Shown here: in pieces, positions 43,179 through 52,058 of the stretch
Numbering within the stretch: position 1 is the first letter of the stretch
Layout: each line of letters begins with the position of its first letter
Program-made: the position numbers and the translations under genes
Notes under the pieces: model-generated
The model's database searches: none
What the model saw: the letters and a program-made list of their open reading frames with translations, nothing else
What the model was told of the DNA's origin: nothing
DNA from: an uncultured candidate division Zixibacteria bacterium
GTDB taxonomy: Bacteria > Zixibacteria > MSB-5A5 > GN15 > PGXB01
Assembly: GCA_937925655.1 (NCBI GenBank)
Contig: CALAMC010000049.1
Span: 118,529-182,528 of the forward strand
Reading direction: 5' to 3'
Length of the DNA stretch: 64,000 nt

Positions 43179-44150
43179 ATGCTTACTATACGAATCGTGA
43201 CCGACTTCGAAGAAGGTCGGCGGCTATGGCAAAAGCTTATGCCGCGGGAATTGGTCAGCGACCTCTGGGAGTTTCGGTTTTGTTTCCACCGTCACTATAA
43301 TCGTCCCCTGCGGTTTATAGTGGCCGAGGAGAACGGCGCCACCGTCGGTTTCCTGCCATTGAGCTGGGTGGAGGAAAAAAACAACTTCGCCTATTTCCCC
43401 GGGGAAACCTGGCAAGGAAAAACCTGGCTGGAGCAGAACCGGGTAATCTGCCGCGATGAATGTGTCCTGGCCGCGTTGATGGAAGCTTGCCCCTCGCAGT
43501 ACCACCTCCGCTACCTTCTGCCGCAGGCCGGCGTCACCGGGATATCACACATCGTCGATGAAATCGGATATCTGTTTAATCCCCCGGAGTTCGGTTATGA
43601 TATGACCAATTACTTCCAGCTGTTTTCCCATAAGACATACAAGAAAATCATGCGGGACATCGGGAAAATCAGGGAATCCGGAATGGCTTATCGCTATGAC
43701 GACGTCGCCGACTTCGACGCTATGGTGAAACTGAATACGGACCGGTTCGAACACAATTCGTACTTCTATGACACCCGCTTCCGCGAAAGCTTCCGCGATG
43801 TCATGAACCTGTGCCGTGACAACGGCTGGATGCGTCTGACCACCATTCTGGTCGGTGGTAATATCGCCGCCGTTGATCTCGGTTGCGTATATAATAATGT
43901 ATATACTCTTCTGGGCGGAGGCACCAGCGCTGACTTTCCGGGAATCGCCAAACTGATCAATTTGCACCACATGGAATATGCCTGTCAAAGGCGGTTCGAC
44001 CGGGCCGATTTCCTGTGCGGCGATTTTTCATGGAAGAACCTCTTTCACTTGAGCCCCCGACCCCTGTTTTTAATGACCGACATGGCGGCCATGATGCCGC
44101 AGTATAAAAACGCCGACGAATCCGATAACATTTCTCACGCGGCGGGTTAA
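43179..44150 (+). CDS. GNAT/FemAB-like acyltransferase
   Basis: This 323-aa protein has the two-lobed pattern of FemAB-like and BioF2-type GNAT proteins: RFIVAEENGATVGFLPLSW in the first half and LTTILVGGNIAAVDLGCVYNNVYTLLGGG in the second, followed by LINLHHMEYACQRRFDRADF. Such enzymes transfer an acyl or aminoacyl group to an amine. The gene starts 3 nt after the SpeD-like gene and ends 18 nt before the ATP-grasp gene. The donor and acceptor are unknown; an amine from a neighbouring decarboxylase is a reasonable guess. Confidence 0.72.
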   Translation: MLTIRIVTDFEEGRRLWQKLMPRELVSDLWEFRFCFHRHYNRPLRFIVAEENGATVGFLPLSWVEEKNNFAYFPGETWQGKTWLEQNRVICRDECVLAALMEACPSQYHLRYLLPQAGVTGISHIVDEIGYLFNPPEFGYDMTNYFQLFSHKTYKKIMRDIGKIRESGMAYRYDDVADFDAMVKLNTDRFEHNSYFYDTRFRESFRDVMNLCRDNGWMRLTTILVGGNIAAVDLGCVYNNVYTLLGGGTSADFPGIAKLINLHHMEYACQRRFDRADFLCGDFSWKNLFHLSPRPLFLMTDMAAMMPQYKNADESDNISHAAG

Positions 44151-44168
44151 CGACAAGGTCTTACCGAG

Positions 44169-45470
44169 ATGAACGGCTCCGCCATTCTGGTCGTCGGCAC
44201 GACCTCGGATTATATCGCCCTGATCGATAAGGGCCATCCGGGGCGATGTCTGTTTGTGACCACGGCGGTCGAACGTCATCGGTATCCGCAATTGGCACCC
44301 CAAAATTCACCGGAAATATTAACCGACATAAACGACTTTAATAAGGTTCTTCAGAGTGTTAACCAATATCTGAAAGAGCATAAAATTCGCTTGTCGGGAG
44401 TGGTGTGCTATGACTGCGAGTCGATGAATCTGGCCGCCTTTCTGTCCCAAACCCTGAATCTTATTTACCCTGATACCCAAACCATAACCAATTGCCGCGA
44501 TAAGTATCTCTCCAAGCAAATCTGGCGAAAGAATGGTCTCAATTGCGCCCGGTCGGAAATTGTCAGAAACGAATCCGACACCTTGAGGTTTTTCGATGAA
44601 ATCGCCGGGCCGATTGTTGTCAAACCGCAAAACGGCAGTGGCAGCGAACTTACTTTCAAATGCACGAATCAGTCCGAATGCCGCGACGCTATGAAGATTA
44701 TTTCTTCACGGCTGGACAGTATCAGAAGTCAAGATGGGGCCGATAATGCAGATTCACGTCATTCTTTATTGTCGTCGGATTTTATAGTCGAAGAATTCAT
44801 ATCGGGACAAGAATACAGCGGGGATTTTATAATTGACGGCGAAAACGTGAACCTTGTCCGCCTGGCGCGCAAAATTCCGGCCGCGGACCAGACCTTCGGA
44901 ACCACCCTGGCTTATCAGGTGCCCGCACCATTGTCGGAAGAAGTCGATCCAAATGATCTCGCGGCGATATTTAAGAAAGCGGCGCAGACGCTGGGCATAA
45001 AAAGAGCCATATGCATGGTCGATTTCATGATCGATCGGGATAAACTGCATTTGCTTGAAATGAGCCCGCGCCCGGGTGGCGACTGCTTGCCGTTTTTGAT
45101 TCGGCATAGCCTCGGTCTGGATATATTCGATCTGACTCTCGGTTTTGCCGAACAAAAACCGGTCAGGCTTCCCGATTTGAAAAAAGCGCGGTCGCTGGTT
45201 GGCGCAAGAATTTTCGCCGAACACGCCGGCATCCTGGCCGATATTAAATATCCGGCCCTTGAAGGTGACGATCGAGTAGTGGATGTCTATTTGAAATACG
45301 CCCCCGGTCATAAGGTGATAATGCCGCCCGATGATTATGATTCCCGCATCCTGGGGCATATTATATTCGAGCCGACCGCTGGCCGCGATATAACGGAAGA
45401 ATGTCGGCAATTACTGTCACACGTGAAAATTCGGATGGAGAAACCGGAGTGGACAAAAATATCCGCCTGA
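44169..45470 (+). CDS. ATP-grasp carboxylate-amine ligase
   Basis: A 433-aa ligase with an N-terminal preATP-grasp region (about 1-110), the nucleotide-binding segment GPIVVKPQNGSGSELTFKC near residue 150, IVEEFISGQEYSGDFIIDGE near 200, and the metal-binding end LHLLEMSPRPGGDCLPFLIRHSLG near 298, where Glu and Asn/Arg hold Mg-ATP. This is the amino-acid ligase style of ATP-grasp enzymes, which join a carboxylate to an amine through an acyl phosphate. A C-terminal domain of about 110 residues (ARIFAEHAGILADIKYPALEG) resembles that of carbamoyl-phosphate-synthase-like ligases. The next gene overlaps its end. Confidence 0.85.
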   Translation: MNGSAILVVGTTSDYIALIDKGHPGRCLFVTTAVERHRYPQLAPQNSPEILTDINDFNKVLQSVNQYLKEHKIRLSGVVCYDCESMNLAAFLSQTLNLIYPDTQTITNCRDKYLSKQIWRKNGLNCARSEIVRNESDTLRFFDEIAGPIVVKPQNGSGSELTFKCTNQSECRDAMKIISSRLDSIRSQDGADNADSRHSLLSSDFIVEEFISGQEYSGDFIIDGENVNLVRLARKIPAADQTFGTTLAYQVPAPLSEEVDPNDLAAIFKKAAQTLGIKRAICMVDFMIDRDKLHLLEMSPRPGGDCLPFLIRHSLGLDIFDLTLGFAEQKPVRLPDLKKARSLVGARIFAEHAGILADIKYPALEGDDRVVDVYLKYAPGHKVIMPPDDYDSRILGHIIFEPTAGRDITEECRQLLSHVKIRMEKPEWTKISA

Positions 45471-46810
45471 TCCGTCAGGCCGAGAGCATCTTAAATAACC
45501 CTGCGCCCATTCTCGAACAGAGTGTGCTCGATGATTATATTCGTGAATTCGTCAATAACCGGGAGGCTTTTCTGGATATTGCTCGACGATATCAGACTCC
45601 TCTTTATATATTGGACGTGAAAGCCCTCAAGCAGAGCGCCCGAATATTCGAAGAAACGCTGACGGCGAATATCCCGTCCCTGCAGCCGTACTATGCCGTT
45701 AAAAGCAACAATCATCCCTATATCGCTCGAACGCTGGCCGAGATGGATTTCGGCCTCGATGTTTCCAGCGGCCGGGAGCTGGAGCTGGCACTGAACGCCG
45801 GAGCGTCGAAAATCATCTTCAGCGGCCCCGGCAAGACCGACGAAGAACTCATACTGGCGCTCGAAAACAATGACAAAGTCATTCTCCTGATGGATAGTTT
45901 CGGCGAACTGGAGCGCCTGAAAAAAATCATATTGGCACGGCGGATATATCTTCGGGCCGGGGTCCGGTTGACCACACAGGAGGAAGGCCTCTGGCGCAAA
46001 TTCGGAATACCGCTAAGCGAACTGGGACGGTTTTTCCACAGCGCCGCCGACCACCCTTACATAAAATTATGTGGACTTCAGTTTCATACCAGTTGGAATA
46101 TGAATCCCCAGGCCCAGATAAAATTCATTAAAAAACTCGGCCGGGAAATCGACGCCTTGTCGCCGCAGGCGAGAGGACAAATTGAATTCCTCGACATCGG
46201 CGGCGGCTACTGGCCCCCGCTCGGAGAATGGCTGCAACCGGCGGCGACTGCCGAGGGACGCCTCCGCCTGTGTCTGGAAAACGCTCCCGATACCGGTCAT
46301 ACCCACTACCATAATGAAGCCGAGCCTCTGGAAGCATTTGCGCATGATCTGGGCCGCGCCCTCAAGGATGAGATTTTCACCCGGATCAACTGCGCCGTTT
46401 TTGCCGAACCGGGACGATGGATCTCGCACGGCGCCATGCACATCCTGATAACGGTTATCGATAAAAAGGCGCGGGACATGGTCGTCACCGACGGTGGCAT
46501 CAATATGGTCGGCTGGGAACGATATGAAAGTGATTATTTCCCGATTATAAACCTCACCCGCCCGGATGCGCAGGAAAATGCCTGTTATATCTTCGGCTCC
46601 CTGTGCACACCGCATGACGTCTGGGGCTACACCTTCCACGGTCGCGACATCAGCGTCGGCGACATCCTGCTCGTTCCCGACCAGGGCGCTTACACCTATA
46701 GTCTGCGCCAGGAATTTATCAAGCCGGTTCCGGATGTGGTCGTCCTGCAGGAAGACCGCCGAACCGCCGAAATAATAAAAGAAGCAGGAGATACGTATTC
46801 AACCCGGTAA
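45449..46810 (+). CDS. Fold-type III PLP-dependent decarboxylase (LysA/ornithine decarboxylase family)
   Basis: This 453-aa enzyme has the alanine-racemase-like barrel with the PLP lysine in PYYAVKSNNHP (Lys85), HTSWN, the glycine loop FLDIGGGYWPPLG, an EPGRW motif (FAEPGRWISHGAMHIL) and the C-terminal GSLCTPHDVWGYTFHGRDI plus DQGAYTYS, where Cys and Tyr complete the second active site of dimeric decarboxylases. It should decarboxylate a diaminopimelate-, ornithine- or carboxyspermidine-like substrate. I choose GTG 45449, preceded by TGGAG at 45436-45440; ATG 45401 would overlap the ligase by 70 nt. Together with the SpeD-like gene the operon has two unrelated decarboxylases. Confidence 0.85.
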   Translation: MDKNIRLIRQAESILNNPAPILEQSVLDDYIREFVNNREAFLDIARRYQTPLYILDVKALKQSARIFEETLTANIPSLQPYYAVKSNNHPYIARTLAEMDFGLDVSSGRELELALNAGASKIIFSGPGKTDEELILALENNDKVILLMDSFGELERLKKIILARRIYLRAGVRLTTQEEGLWRKFGIPLSELGRFFHSAADHPYIKLCGLQFHTSWNMNPQAQIKFIKKLGREIDALSPQARGQIEFLDIGGGYWPPLGEWLQPAATAEGRLRLCLENAPDTGHTHYHNEAEPLEAFAHDLGRALKDEIFTRINCAVFAEPGRWISHGAMHILITVIDKKARDMVVTDGGINMVGWERYESDYFPIINLTRPDAQENACYIFGSLCTPHDVWGYTFHGRDISVGDILLVPDQGAYTYSLRQEFIKPVPDVVVLQEDRRTAEIIKEAGDTYSTR

Positions 46811-46825
46811 TACGGTCGTGACACC

Positions 46826-48268
46826 ATGCATTGCTGCACCGAACATAGCGATTCGGAGGGCGATGTTTCGCCCGAAGTCAATTCGCGTCGGGAGCGCGAC
46901 CGGCAGTGGCGTCGGGCGTTGTCTGCGATAACTTTCGAAGGGGCTTTTTCCAACGTCTTCGTCATTGTCACCGGCGGGGCCTTTTTATCCGGCCTGGCCA
47001 TTTTCCTCGGGGCCGGGGATTTTGAAATCGGTCTTTTGGCCTCGATTCCATTCTTATCCCAGGTTCTGCAACTGTGCTCCGGGTATCTCTCGGCGCGGAT
47101 CGGAGGATACAAAACACTGACCATTCGCGGTTTGACCGGTGGGCGGACCATATGGCTCCTGGCCGTTCCGCTGCTGTTTACCACATTAACCTGGCGATTT
47201 GAAATATTTTTGATGGTCGTCATATTATCCAGCGCCGCGATTATGCTGGCTACTCCGGCCTGGCTGACATGGATGTCACACCTCGTACCGGCCCCGATAC
47301 GGGGTCGCTATTTCGGACGGCGCAATGCCGCCATCTCCGTATCCACGGTCCTCACCAATCTTGCGGCTGGATTTATTATCGACCAGATGTGTGCTCTCGA
47401 TATGGAACCGATGGGTTATACCATTCTTATTGTTATGGGCGTTGTCTTTGGACTGGCGGCGTCGCACAAATTGAAAAGTCTGCCATATGATATGACCGAT
47501 AAGGATATTTCCTCCCGAACCTTCAAGGATATGTTGAAGCCCTTCCGGGACGAGCAGTATGTCAGTCTTTTGAAAACCTTTTTCATGTGGAATTTCGCCA
47601 TCGGCATTTCGGCCATATTTTTCGCCGTCCACATGCTCGAATTTCTTAAAATGAGTTTTGTCGAAATCGCCTTTTATTCGGTGATTGTGTCCTCGACCGC
47701 AGTTTTTTGCAACCGCCCTTGGGGAGTCTTAATCGACCGCTTCGGCTCGCGCCCGGTACTGGTGCTAAGCGCGCTCGGTATAGCTTTCATTCCCCTGATC
47801 TGGTGGTTGCCGCGACCGGATTTTGTCTGGGTCCTCATTTTCGAGGGAATCTATACCGGCATACTCTGGGCCGGGTTTAATCTGGCGGCCTTCAATATGC
47901 CTATCGCCGCCAGCCCCGAAAAAGATCGCGCCTCCTACCTCGCGGCATTTTCGGTCATCTCCGGTCTGGCCTTTTTCGCGGCCTCGATTCTGGGCGGGGC
48001 CATTTCCGAGTCGATGTCCTCTTTGAGCTTCCGGCTGGGGCCGCAAACCATTATCAATTATCACATTCTGTTTGCCGTCTCCAGTATTTTACGCTTTGTC
48101 GCCGTCCTGACACTGTTTAATTACAAAGGGCCGACCGAAAAAGGCGTGCCGATTTTGATCAATTTCATGGGGCACGTTATCTTACGGCGGCTGTCATTGA
48201 GCATACATTTCTTTCCGCATCTGATAAAAAAATCGAATCACATTATACATAAAAATAAGGATCATTAA
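46826..48268 (+). CDS. Major facilitator superfamily transporter
   Basis: A 480-aa protein with about 12 membrane helices in two halves. The loop after helix 2 (GYLSARIGGYKTLTIRGL) and the mid-protein DRFGSRPVLVLSALG correspond to the MFS signature loops between helices 2-3 and 8-9. After helix 4, HLVPAPIRGRYFGRRNA matches the ASxxxRG(R)xxG pattern. The N-terminal 30 residues are polar and cytoplasmic. It begins 15 nt after the PLP decarboxylase, so it is the probable exporter of the pathway product. Direction and substrate cannot be read from sequence. Confidence 0.85.
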   Translation: MHCCTEHSDSEGDVSPEVNSRRERDRQWRRALSAITFEGAFSNVFVIVTGGAFLSGLAIFLGAGDFEIGLLASIPFLSQVLQLCSGYLSARIGGYKTLTIRGLTGGRTIWLLAVPLLFTTLTWRFEIFLMVVILSSAAIMLATPAWLTWMSHLVPAPIRGRYFGRRNAAISVSTVLTNLAAGFIIDQMCALDMEPMGYTILIVMGVVFGLAASHKLKSLPYDMTDKDISSRTFKDMLKPFRDEQYVSLLKTFFMWNFAIGISAIFFAVHMLEFLKMSFVEIAFYSVIVSSTAVFCNRPWGVLIDRFGSRPVLVLSALGIAFIPLIWWLPRPDFVWVLIFEGIYTGILWAGFNLAAFNMPIAASPEKDRASYLAAFSVISGLAFFAASILGGAISESMSSLSFRLGPQTIINYHILFAVSSILRFVAVLTLFNYKGPTEKGVPILINFMGHVILRRLSLSIHFFPHLIKKSNHIIHKNKDH

Positions 48269-48289
48269 TCGATAAGCGAGGGAAGAATC

Positions 48290-48472
48290 ATGCGCAAGTT
48301 AAGCAGTATCAAGGAGTGCCCCCAGTGCGGGAGCAAATATCTCGATTTCGAAACTGATGAGCAAGATGGCACGGTTATCGTCACCTGCGGCGAATGCGGC
48401 GAAAAAATAAAAGCCCAGGGCCGCCCGCCCAAAAAACATGAAATCGCCAAAAAAGATAAACGCGGTAAGTGA
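48290..48472 (+). CDS. Small zinc-ribbon protein
   Basis: This 60-aa protein has two CxxC knuckles, ECPQCGSKYLDF and VTCGECGEKIKAQGRPPKK, forming a zinc ribbon, and a basic C-terminal tail. GAGGGAAGAA lies just upstream of ATG 48290. It sits 21 nt after the transporter gene. Small ribbons of this type are often nucleic-acid- or protein-binding; no specific function is evident. Confidence 0.75.
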   Translation: MRKLSSIKECPQCGSKYLDFETDEQDGTVIVTCGECGEKIKAQGRPPKKHEIAKKDKRGK

Positions 48473-48482
48473 AATTTAAGAA

Positions 48483-48533
48483 TGGAGTGAGATTTACCCG
48501 GTGGCTCCAACGAAGTCACCTGATGTGTCATTG
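48483..48533 (-). repeat. REP-like hairpin downstream of the AdoMetDC-like cluster, opposite orientation
   Basis: GGTGGCT (48500-48506) pairs with AGTCACC (48514-48520) across a 7-nt loop, with one G-T pair. On the minus strand the hairpin is followed by AAATCTCACTCC, nearly the flank seen after the hairpin at 42668-42685. Confidence 0.4.
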
Positions 48534-48665
48534 CCATTTTCCGATAATCGATATAAACTTATCAAAGATACGGACGTAAAAGGGTAGATACAGAAATGCA
48601 GGTCAAAACCCCTGTCATAGACCCTGAGCCTTGCGAAGTTCGGTTTCGACATCTTTATTTATAGC

Positions 48666-48688
48666 GTCAGGAGCACAGGGCTCCTGAC
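48666..48688. repeat. Perfect 9-bp stem-loop before the DUF58 gene
   Basis: GTCAGGAGC (48666-48674) and GCTCCTGAC (48680-48688) pair perfectly around a 5-nt loop, 20 nt before ATG 48709. No T-run follows, so a dispersed repeat or a translational control hairpin is more likely than a terminator. Confidence 0.6.
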
Positions 48689-48708
48689 CCACGAGAGCTA
48701 AAGCATAA

Positions 48709-49605
48709 ATGCAAAACACCTATCGAAAATACCTTGACCCCGAAATTGTCGGCAAACTCAAAGGCATGGAGCTCAAAGCCCGCATGGTGGTCGAGGGCTT
48801 TATCGCCGGGCTTCATAAATCACCCTATCATGGTTTCTCGGTCGAATTCGCCGAGCACCGCCAGTATATGCCGGGCGACAATATCCGCGATATCGACTGG
48901 AAAGTTTACGCCAAATCCGACCGGTACTATATCAAGCAGTACGAGGAAGAAACCAACCTCAAGGGTTATCTTCTGCTGGACTGCTCGGCTTCGATGGCTT
49001 ATAAATCCGATGGCATCTCCAAACTCGACTATGCCTCGCTTCTGGCCGCGGCCCTGTCGTTTCTGATGCTCAAACAGCGCGACGCCGTCGGATTGGTCAC
49101 CTTCGACGAAGAGATCCGCCGCTATATCCCGCCACGCTCCAAATCGGGCCACTTGCATGTTTTATTACAGGAGCTGGCCGGACAAACCGCCTCCGATAAA
49201 ACCGATATTGCCGACACCCTCCACGAAATGGCCGAGCGGATTACCCGCCGGGGTCTGATCGTGATCTTATCCGACCTTCTCGATGAACCCGCCAAGATAA
49301 TTTCCGGCCTCAAGCATTTCCGCCACAAACACCATGAAATAATCCTGTTTCATATCCTCGACCCGCGCGAACGCGATTTCGCCTTTCCGACCGAAGCCGT
49401 CTTCAAAGACATGGAAACCGGCGAGGAACTGACCACTTTGCCCTGGCAGATTCGCAAGCATTATCAGAAGGCGACCGCGGAGTATTCCGATTTTATCGCC
49501 GCCGAATGCCGCCAGAGCCGAATCGATTATCATCTGATCGACACCTCCGTCCCCTTCGACACGGCCCTATATGCCTTCCTCGCCAAGCGGGAGAAGTTGT
49601 ATTAG
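48709..49605 (+). CDS. DUF58 (von Willebrand factor A-like) protein
   Basis: A 298-aa protein with the DUF58 core HRQYMPGDNIRDIDWKVYAK near residue 55 followed by a VWA-like domain whose metal site reads LLLDCSASMAY. DUF58 proteins usually pair with a MoxR AAA+ ATPase and membrane VWA proteins in a chaperone-like module. Here neither is adjacent, so it may be an orphan. The family is annotated as ordinary cytoplasmic proteins when no membrane segment is present, as here. Start ATG 48709 has a modest GAGAG ribosome binding site. Confidence 0.9.
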   Translation: MQNTYRKYLDPEIVGKLKGMELKARMVVEGFIAGLHKSPYHGFSVEFAEHRQYMPGDNIRDIDWKVYAKSDRYYIKQYEEETNLKGYLLLDCSASMAYKSDGISKLDYASLLAAALSFLMLKQRDAVGLVTFDEEIRRYIPPRSKSGHLHVLLQELAGQTASDKTDIADTLHEMAERITRRGLIVILSDLLDEPAKIISGLKHFRHKHHEIILFHILDPRERDFAFPTEAVFKDMETGEELTTLPWQIRKHYQKATAEYSDFIAAECRQSRIDYHLIDTSVPFDTALYAFLAKREKLY

Positions 49606-49700
49606 GATTTTGTTATTTTAACGAATTTTCATTTTTATCGAAACATCGACGTTATTATATAGTCTAATACATATTGACATTTCACTAACGGGAATCTGAT

Positions 49701-52058
49701 ATGAAAACATTTGTATTTGCTTTTTTTACCGCTTTGCTGTTGGTTTCGACGTCCGTATATGCCGCCACCGTCAACGGTACCATCATCGATGCCCAGACCG
49801 GAGCGCCGGTCGGCTATGCCTCGGTACAGGTGCTGGGCACCGGACGATCCATGATCGCCAACGAGGCCGGACAGTACCGCCTGCGTCTTAACGATGGCCG
49901 TTATAATCTCAAATTCAGCCATATCGGATATTTAAGTGACGAGCAACAAATTAATCTGGTCGATTCGTTGACTCTCGATATCGCCCTGGTTCCGACCGCT
50001 ATCGTCATCAAGGGCATCAAGGCCTATGACCGCGCTCTCGACCCGGGCCAGAAAATTATTGTCGAGGCGATCAAACGCAAAAAAGACATCTTGTCCAAAA
50101 TAAAAACGTACTCGTTCGATGCCTATTCACGCGTGTCATTGACCAAACCGGACAAAAAAGCCGAGGATTCCACCGAAATATTTTTAATCGCCGAATCGCA
50201 GACGTCGGGCTTTTGGGAGTCTCCGAATAAATACAAAGAGATTATCAAATCCCGACGGCAGACGGCCAATATCCCGGCCGAAGGAAATCTTCTTGCCATC
50301 GGGGAAATAATCAATTTCAATCTGAACCGCATCGAACTCGAAAAATATTCGGTCGTATCACCGACCGCCGAGGACGCCCTCGACTATTATAATTATTATC
50401 TGCTGGATACTATATATATAGATAATAAACCGGTCTTCCATCTTGAATTCGTGCCCAGAAGTCAGGCCATACCCCTCTTCGCCGGATTCATCGATATCGC
50501 CGACTCCACCTATGATGCAGTCGGCGTCTCGGTGACCTTTAACAAGGCGCTGGATTTCCCGATGTTTATCGAACCCTGGTATTCCCAACGGTTCACCAAA
50601 TTCGAACCGGATATCTGGATGCCGGTCGAAGAGCGTATATCCGGGAAAGTAAAAATCCCCATCCCCGGCATCCCGATTTTTACAATCGATTACTTAGCAT
50701 CGATTTATGACTATCGTTTTAATATCGAACACCCGAAAGGGACATTTGATGAGTATATCCTGGAGGTGGCCGAGAAGGCCGATGAGGTCGATTCTGTGGC
50801 CTGGTTTGCCGCTCCAACCATACCCCTGTCCCCCAAAGAAATCCATGCTTATGCCCGCATAGATTCGACCGAAAATGCCCCCAAACCGTTCTACTATTAC
50901 CCCCTATATGCTTTGGCCGGGACCTACTTCATTTTGACGGAAGGATATGACTTCGTTCACTACAACCGGGTCGAGGGAGCCTATACCGGTCTGGGCATTA
51001 AAACCGATAAGCTACTGCCCGGATTAGACATACATGCCAAATCAGGCTATGCTTTTGAGCTCGAAAGATGGCGCCATAATTATGGTTTCGAGTATGAATT
51101 GAACCGCAAAAAACGGATTAAAATCGGCTTCGAATATCACGATGAAATCCGTCACCGACCGACTATTTTCACCCATCCCGACTTTAATCCGACCTTCCTT
51201 GCTTTGTTGGCCGAAATTGACCCCTTCGATTATTATCTCGAAAAAGGGTTCAAAATCCATGCCGGGATACGGCCAATCCGCCAGCTCGAATTGGAAATTG
51301 ACTACCGGGACTTCAAACAATACACCGTCGGCGTCAACACCGACTACAGCCTCTTCGGGACCGAACCGGCCCGGCCCAACCCGCCCATTGTCGATGGTCA
51401 CCTGCGCGCCGTCGGCGGCGAATTGACCTTGGATAGCCGTCCCCTCATCAATAATAAAGGCCGGGAATTTCGCGCAACTCAATTACCGTACCTTATTTTC
51501 CGAACCGGCGTCGAATATTCCTCGCCCGATGTTATCGAAAGCGATTTCAGTTATCGTCGCCACCATGTGAGCATCAATCCTCATTACCGCTTTTTGGGTC
51601 TGGGAACCAGCGAATTGCACCTGTACGGCGGCATTGCCGACGGCTTCCTCCCGCCGCAAAACCTGTTCACGGTCGATTTCGCCGGAGAGCTTATGCCGGA
51701 AAATGTCTCTTTCAAAACACTCGGAAGAAACAACTTCAGCGGCAATCAGGTCTTCAGCGCTTATCTCGACCATGATTTCGGACGCTTTCTATTTTTGAAA
51801 TCGGGCCTGCCCGGCCTCAAAGATTTGCCGTTTTCTCTGGCCGTGCATGGCGGTCTGTTCTGGACCGATCTCAAAGGCGATAATTACACCACGAGCCGCC
51901 AATATTCCCGCCTGGCCAAAACCGCCTTTAGCGAATTGGGCTTTGCCGTCGGGCGCATCCCTCCCTTGAGTGCCAAACTCTATTTTACCTGGCAATTGTC
52001 GGGATACACCGGCGATGATATCGAGAAACTCTCGATCGATTTCAATATAGAATTTTAG
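49701..52058 (+). CDS. DUF5686-type outer-membrane protein with carboxypeptidase-regulatory-like domain
   Basis: This 785-aa protein has a signal peptide (MKTFVFAFFTALLLVSTSVYA), an N-terminal CarboxypepD_reg-like domain (about 22-100: TVNGTIIDAQTGAPVGYASV, GQYRLRLNDGRYNLKFSHIGY), a central soluble region and a C-terminal half of amphipathic strands ending in LSIDFNIEF. The final Phe is a classical outer-membrane barrel signature. DUF5686 proteins are common in Bacteroidetes and relatives, with unknown cargo. I see no TonB box. The stop overlaps the stop of the convergent hydrolase gene by 4 nt. Confidence 0.83.
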   Translation: MKTFVFAFFTALLLVSTSVYAATVNGTIIDAQTGAPVGYASVQVLGTGRSMIANEAGQYRLRLNDGRYNLKFSHIGYLSDEQQINLVDSLTLDIALVPTAIVIKGIKAYDRALDPGQKIIVEAIKRKKDILSKIKTYSFDAYSRVSLTKPDKKAEDSTEIFLIAESQTSGFWESPNKYKEIIKSRRQTANIPAEGNLLAIGEIINFNLNRIELEKYSVVSPTAEDALDYYNYYLLDTIYIDNKPVFHLEFVPRSQAIPLFAGFIDIADSTYDAVGVSVTFNKALDFPMFIEPWYSQRFTKFEPDIWMPVEERISGKVKIPIPGIPIFTIDYLASIYDYRFNIEHPKGTFDEYILEVAEKADEVDSVAWFAAPTIPLSPKEIHAYARIDSTENAPKPFYYYPLYALAGTYFILTEGYDFVHYNRVEGAYTGLGIKTDKLLPGLDIHAKSGYAFELERWRHNYGFEYELNRKKRIKIGFEYHDEIRHRPTIFTHPDFNPTFLALLAEIDPFDYYLEKGFKIHAGIRPIRQLELEIDYRDFKQYTVGVNTDYSLFGTEPARPNPPIVDGHLRAVGGELTLDSRPLINNKGREFRATQLPYLIFRTGVEYSSPDVIESDFSYRRHHVSINPHYRFLGLGTSELHLYGGIADGFLPPQNLFTVDFAGELMPENVSFKTLGRNNFSGNQVFSAYLDHDFGRFLFLKSGLPGLKDLPFSLAVHGGLFWTDLKGDNYTTSRQYSRLAKTAFSELGFAVGRIPPLSAKLYFTWQLSGYTGDDIEKLSIDFNIEF

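Noticed and set aside
45401..45448. ATG start for the PLP decarboxylase 48 nt further upstream
   Set aside because: It would overlap the ATP-grasp gene by 70 nt, and the extra residues lack family similarity; GTG 45449 has TGGAG in front. I am not certain.
49674..49700. TTGACA with TGATAT 17 bp later, before the DUF5686 gene
   Set aside because: The -10 box would include the start codon ATG 49701, so transcription would begin inside the gene and lose the signal peptide.
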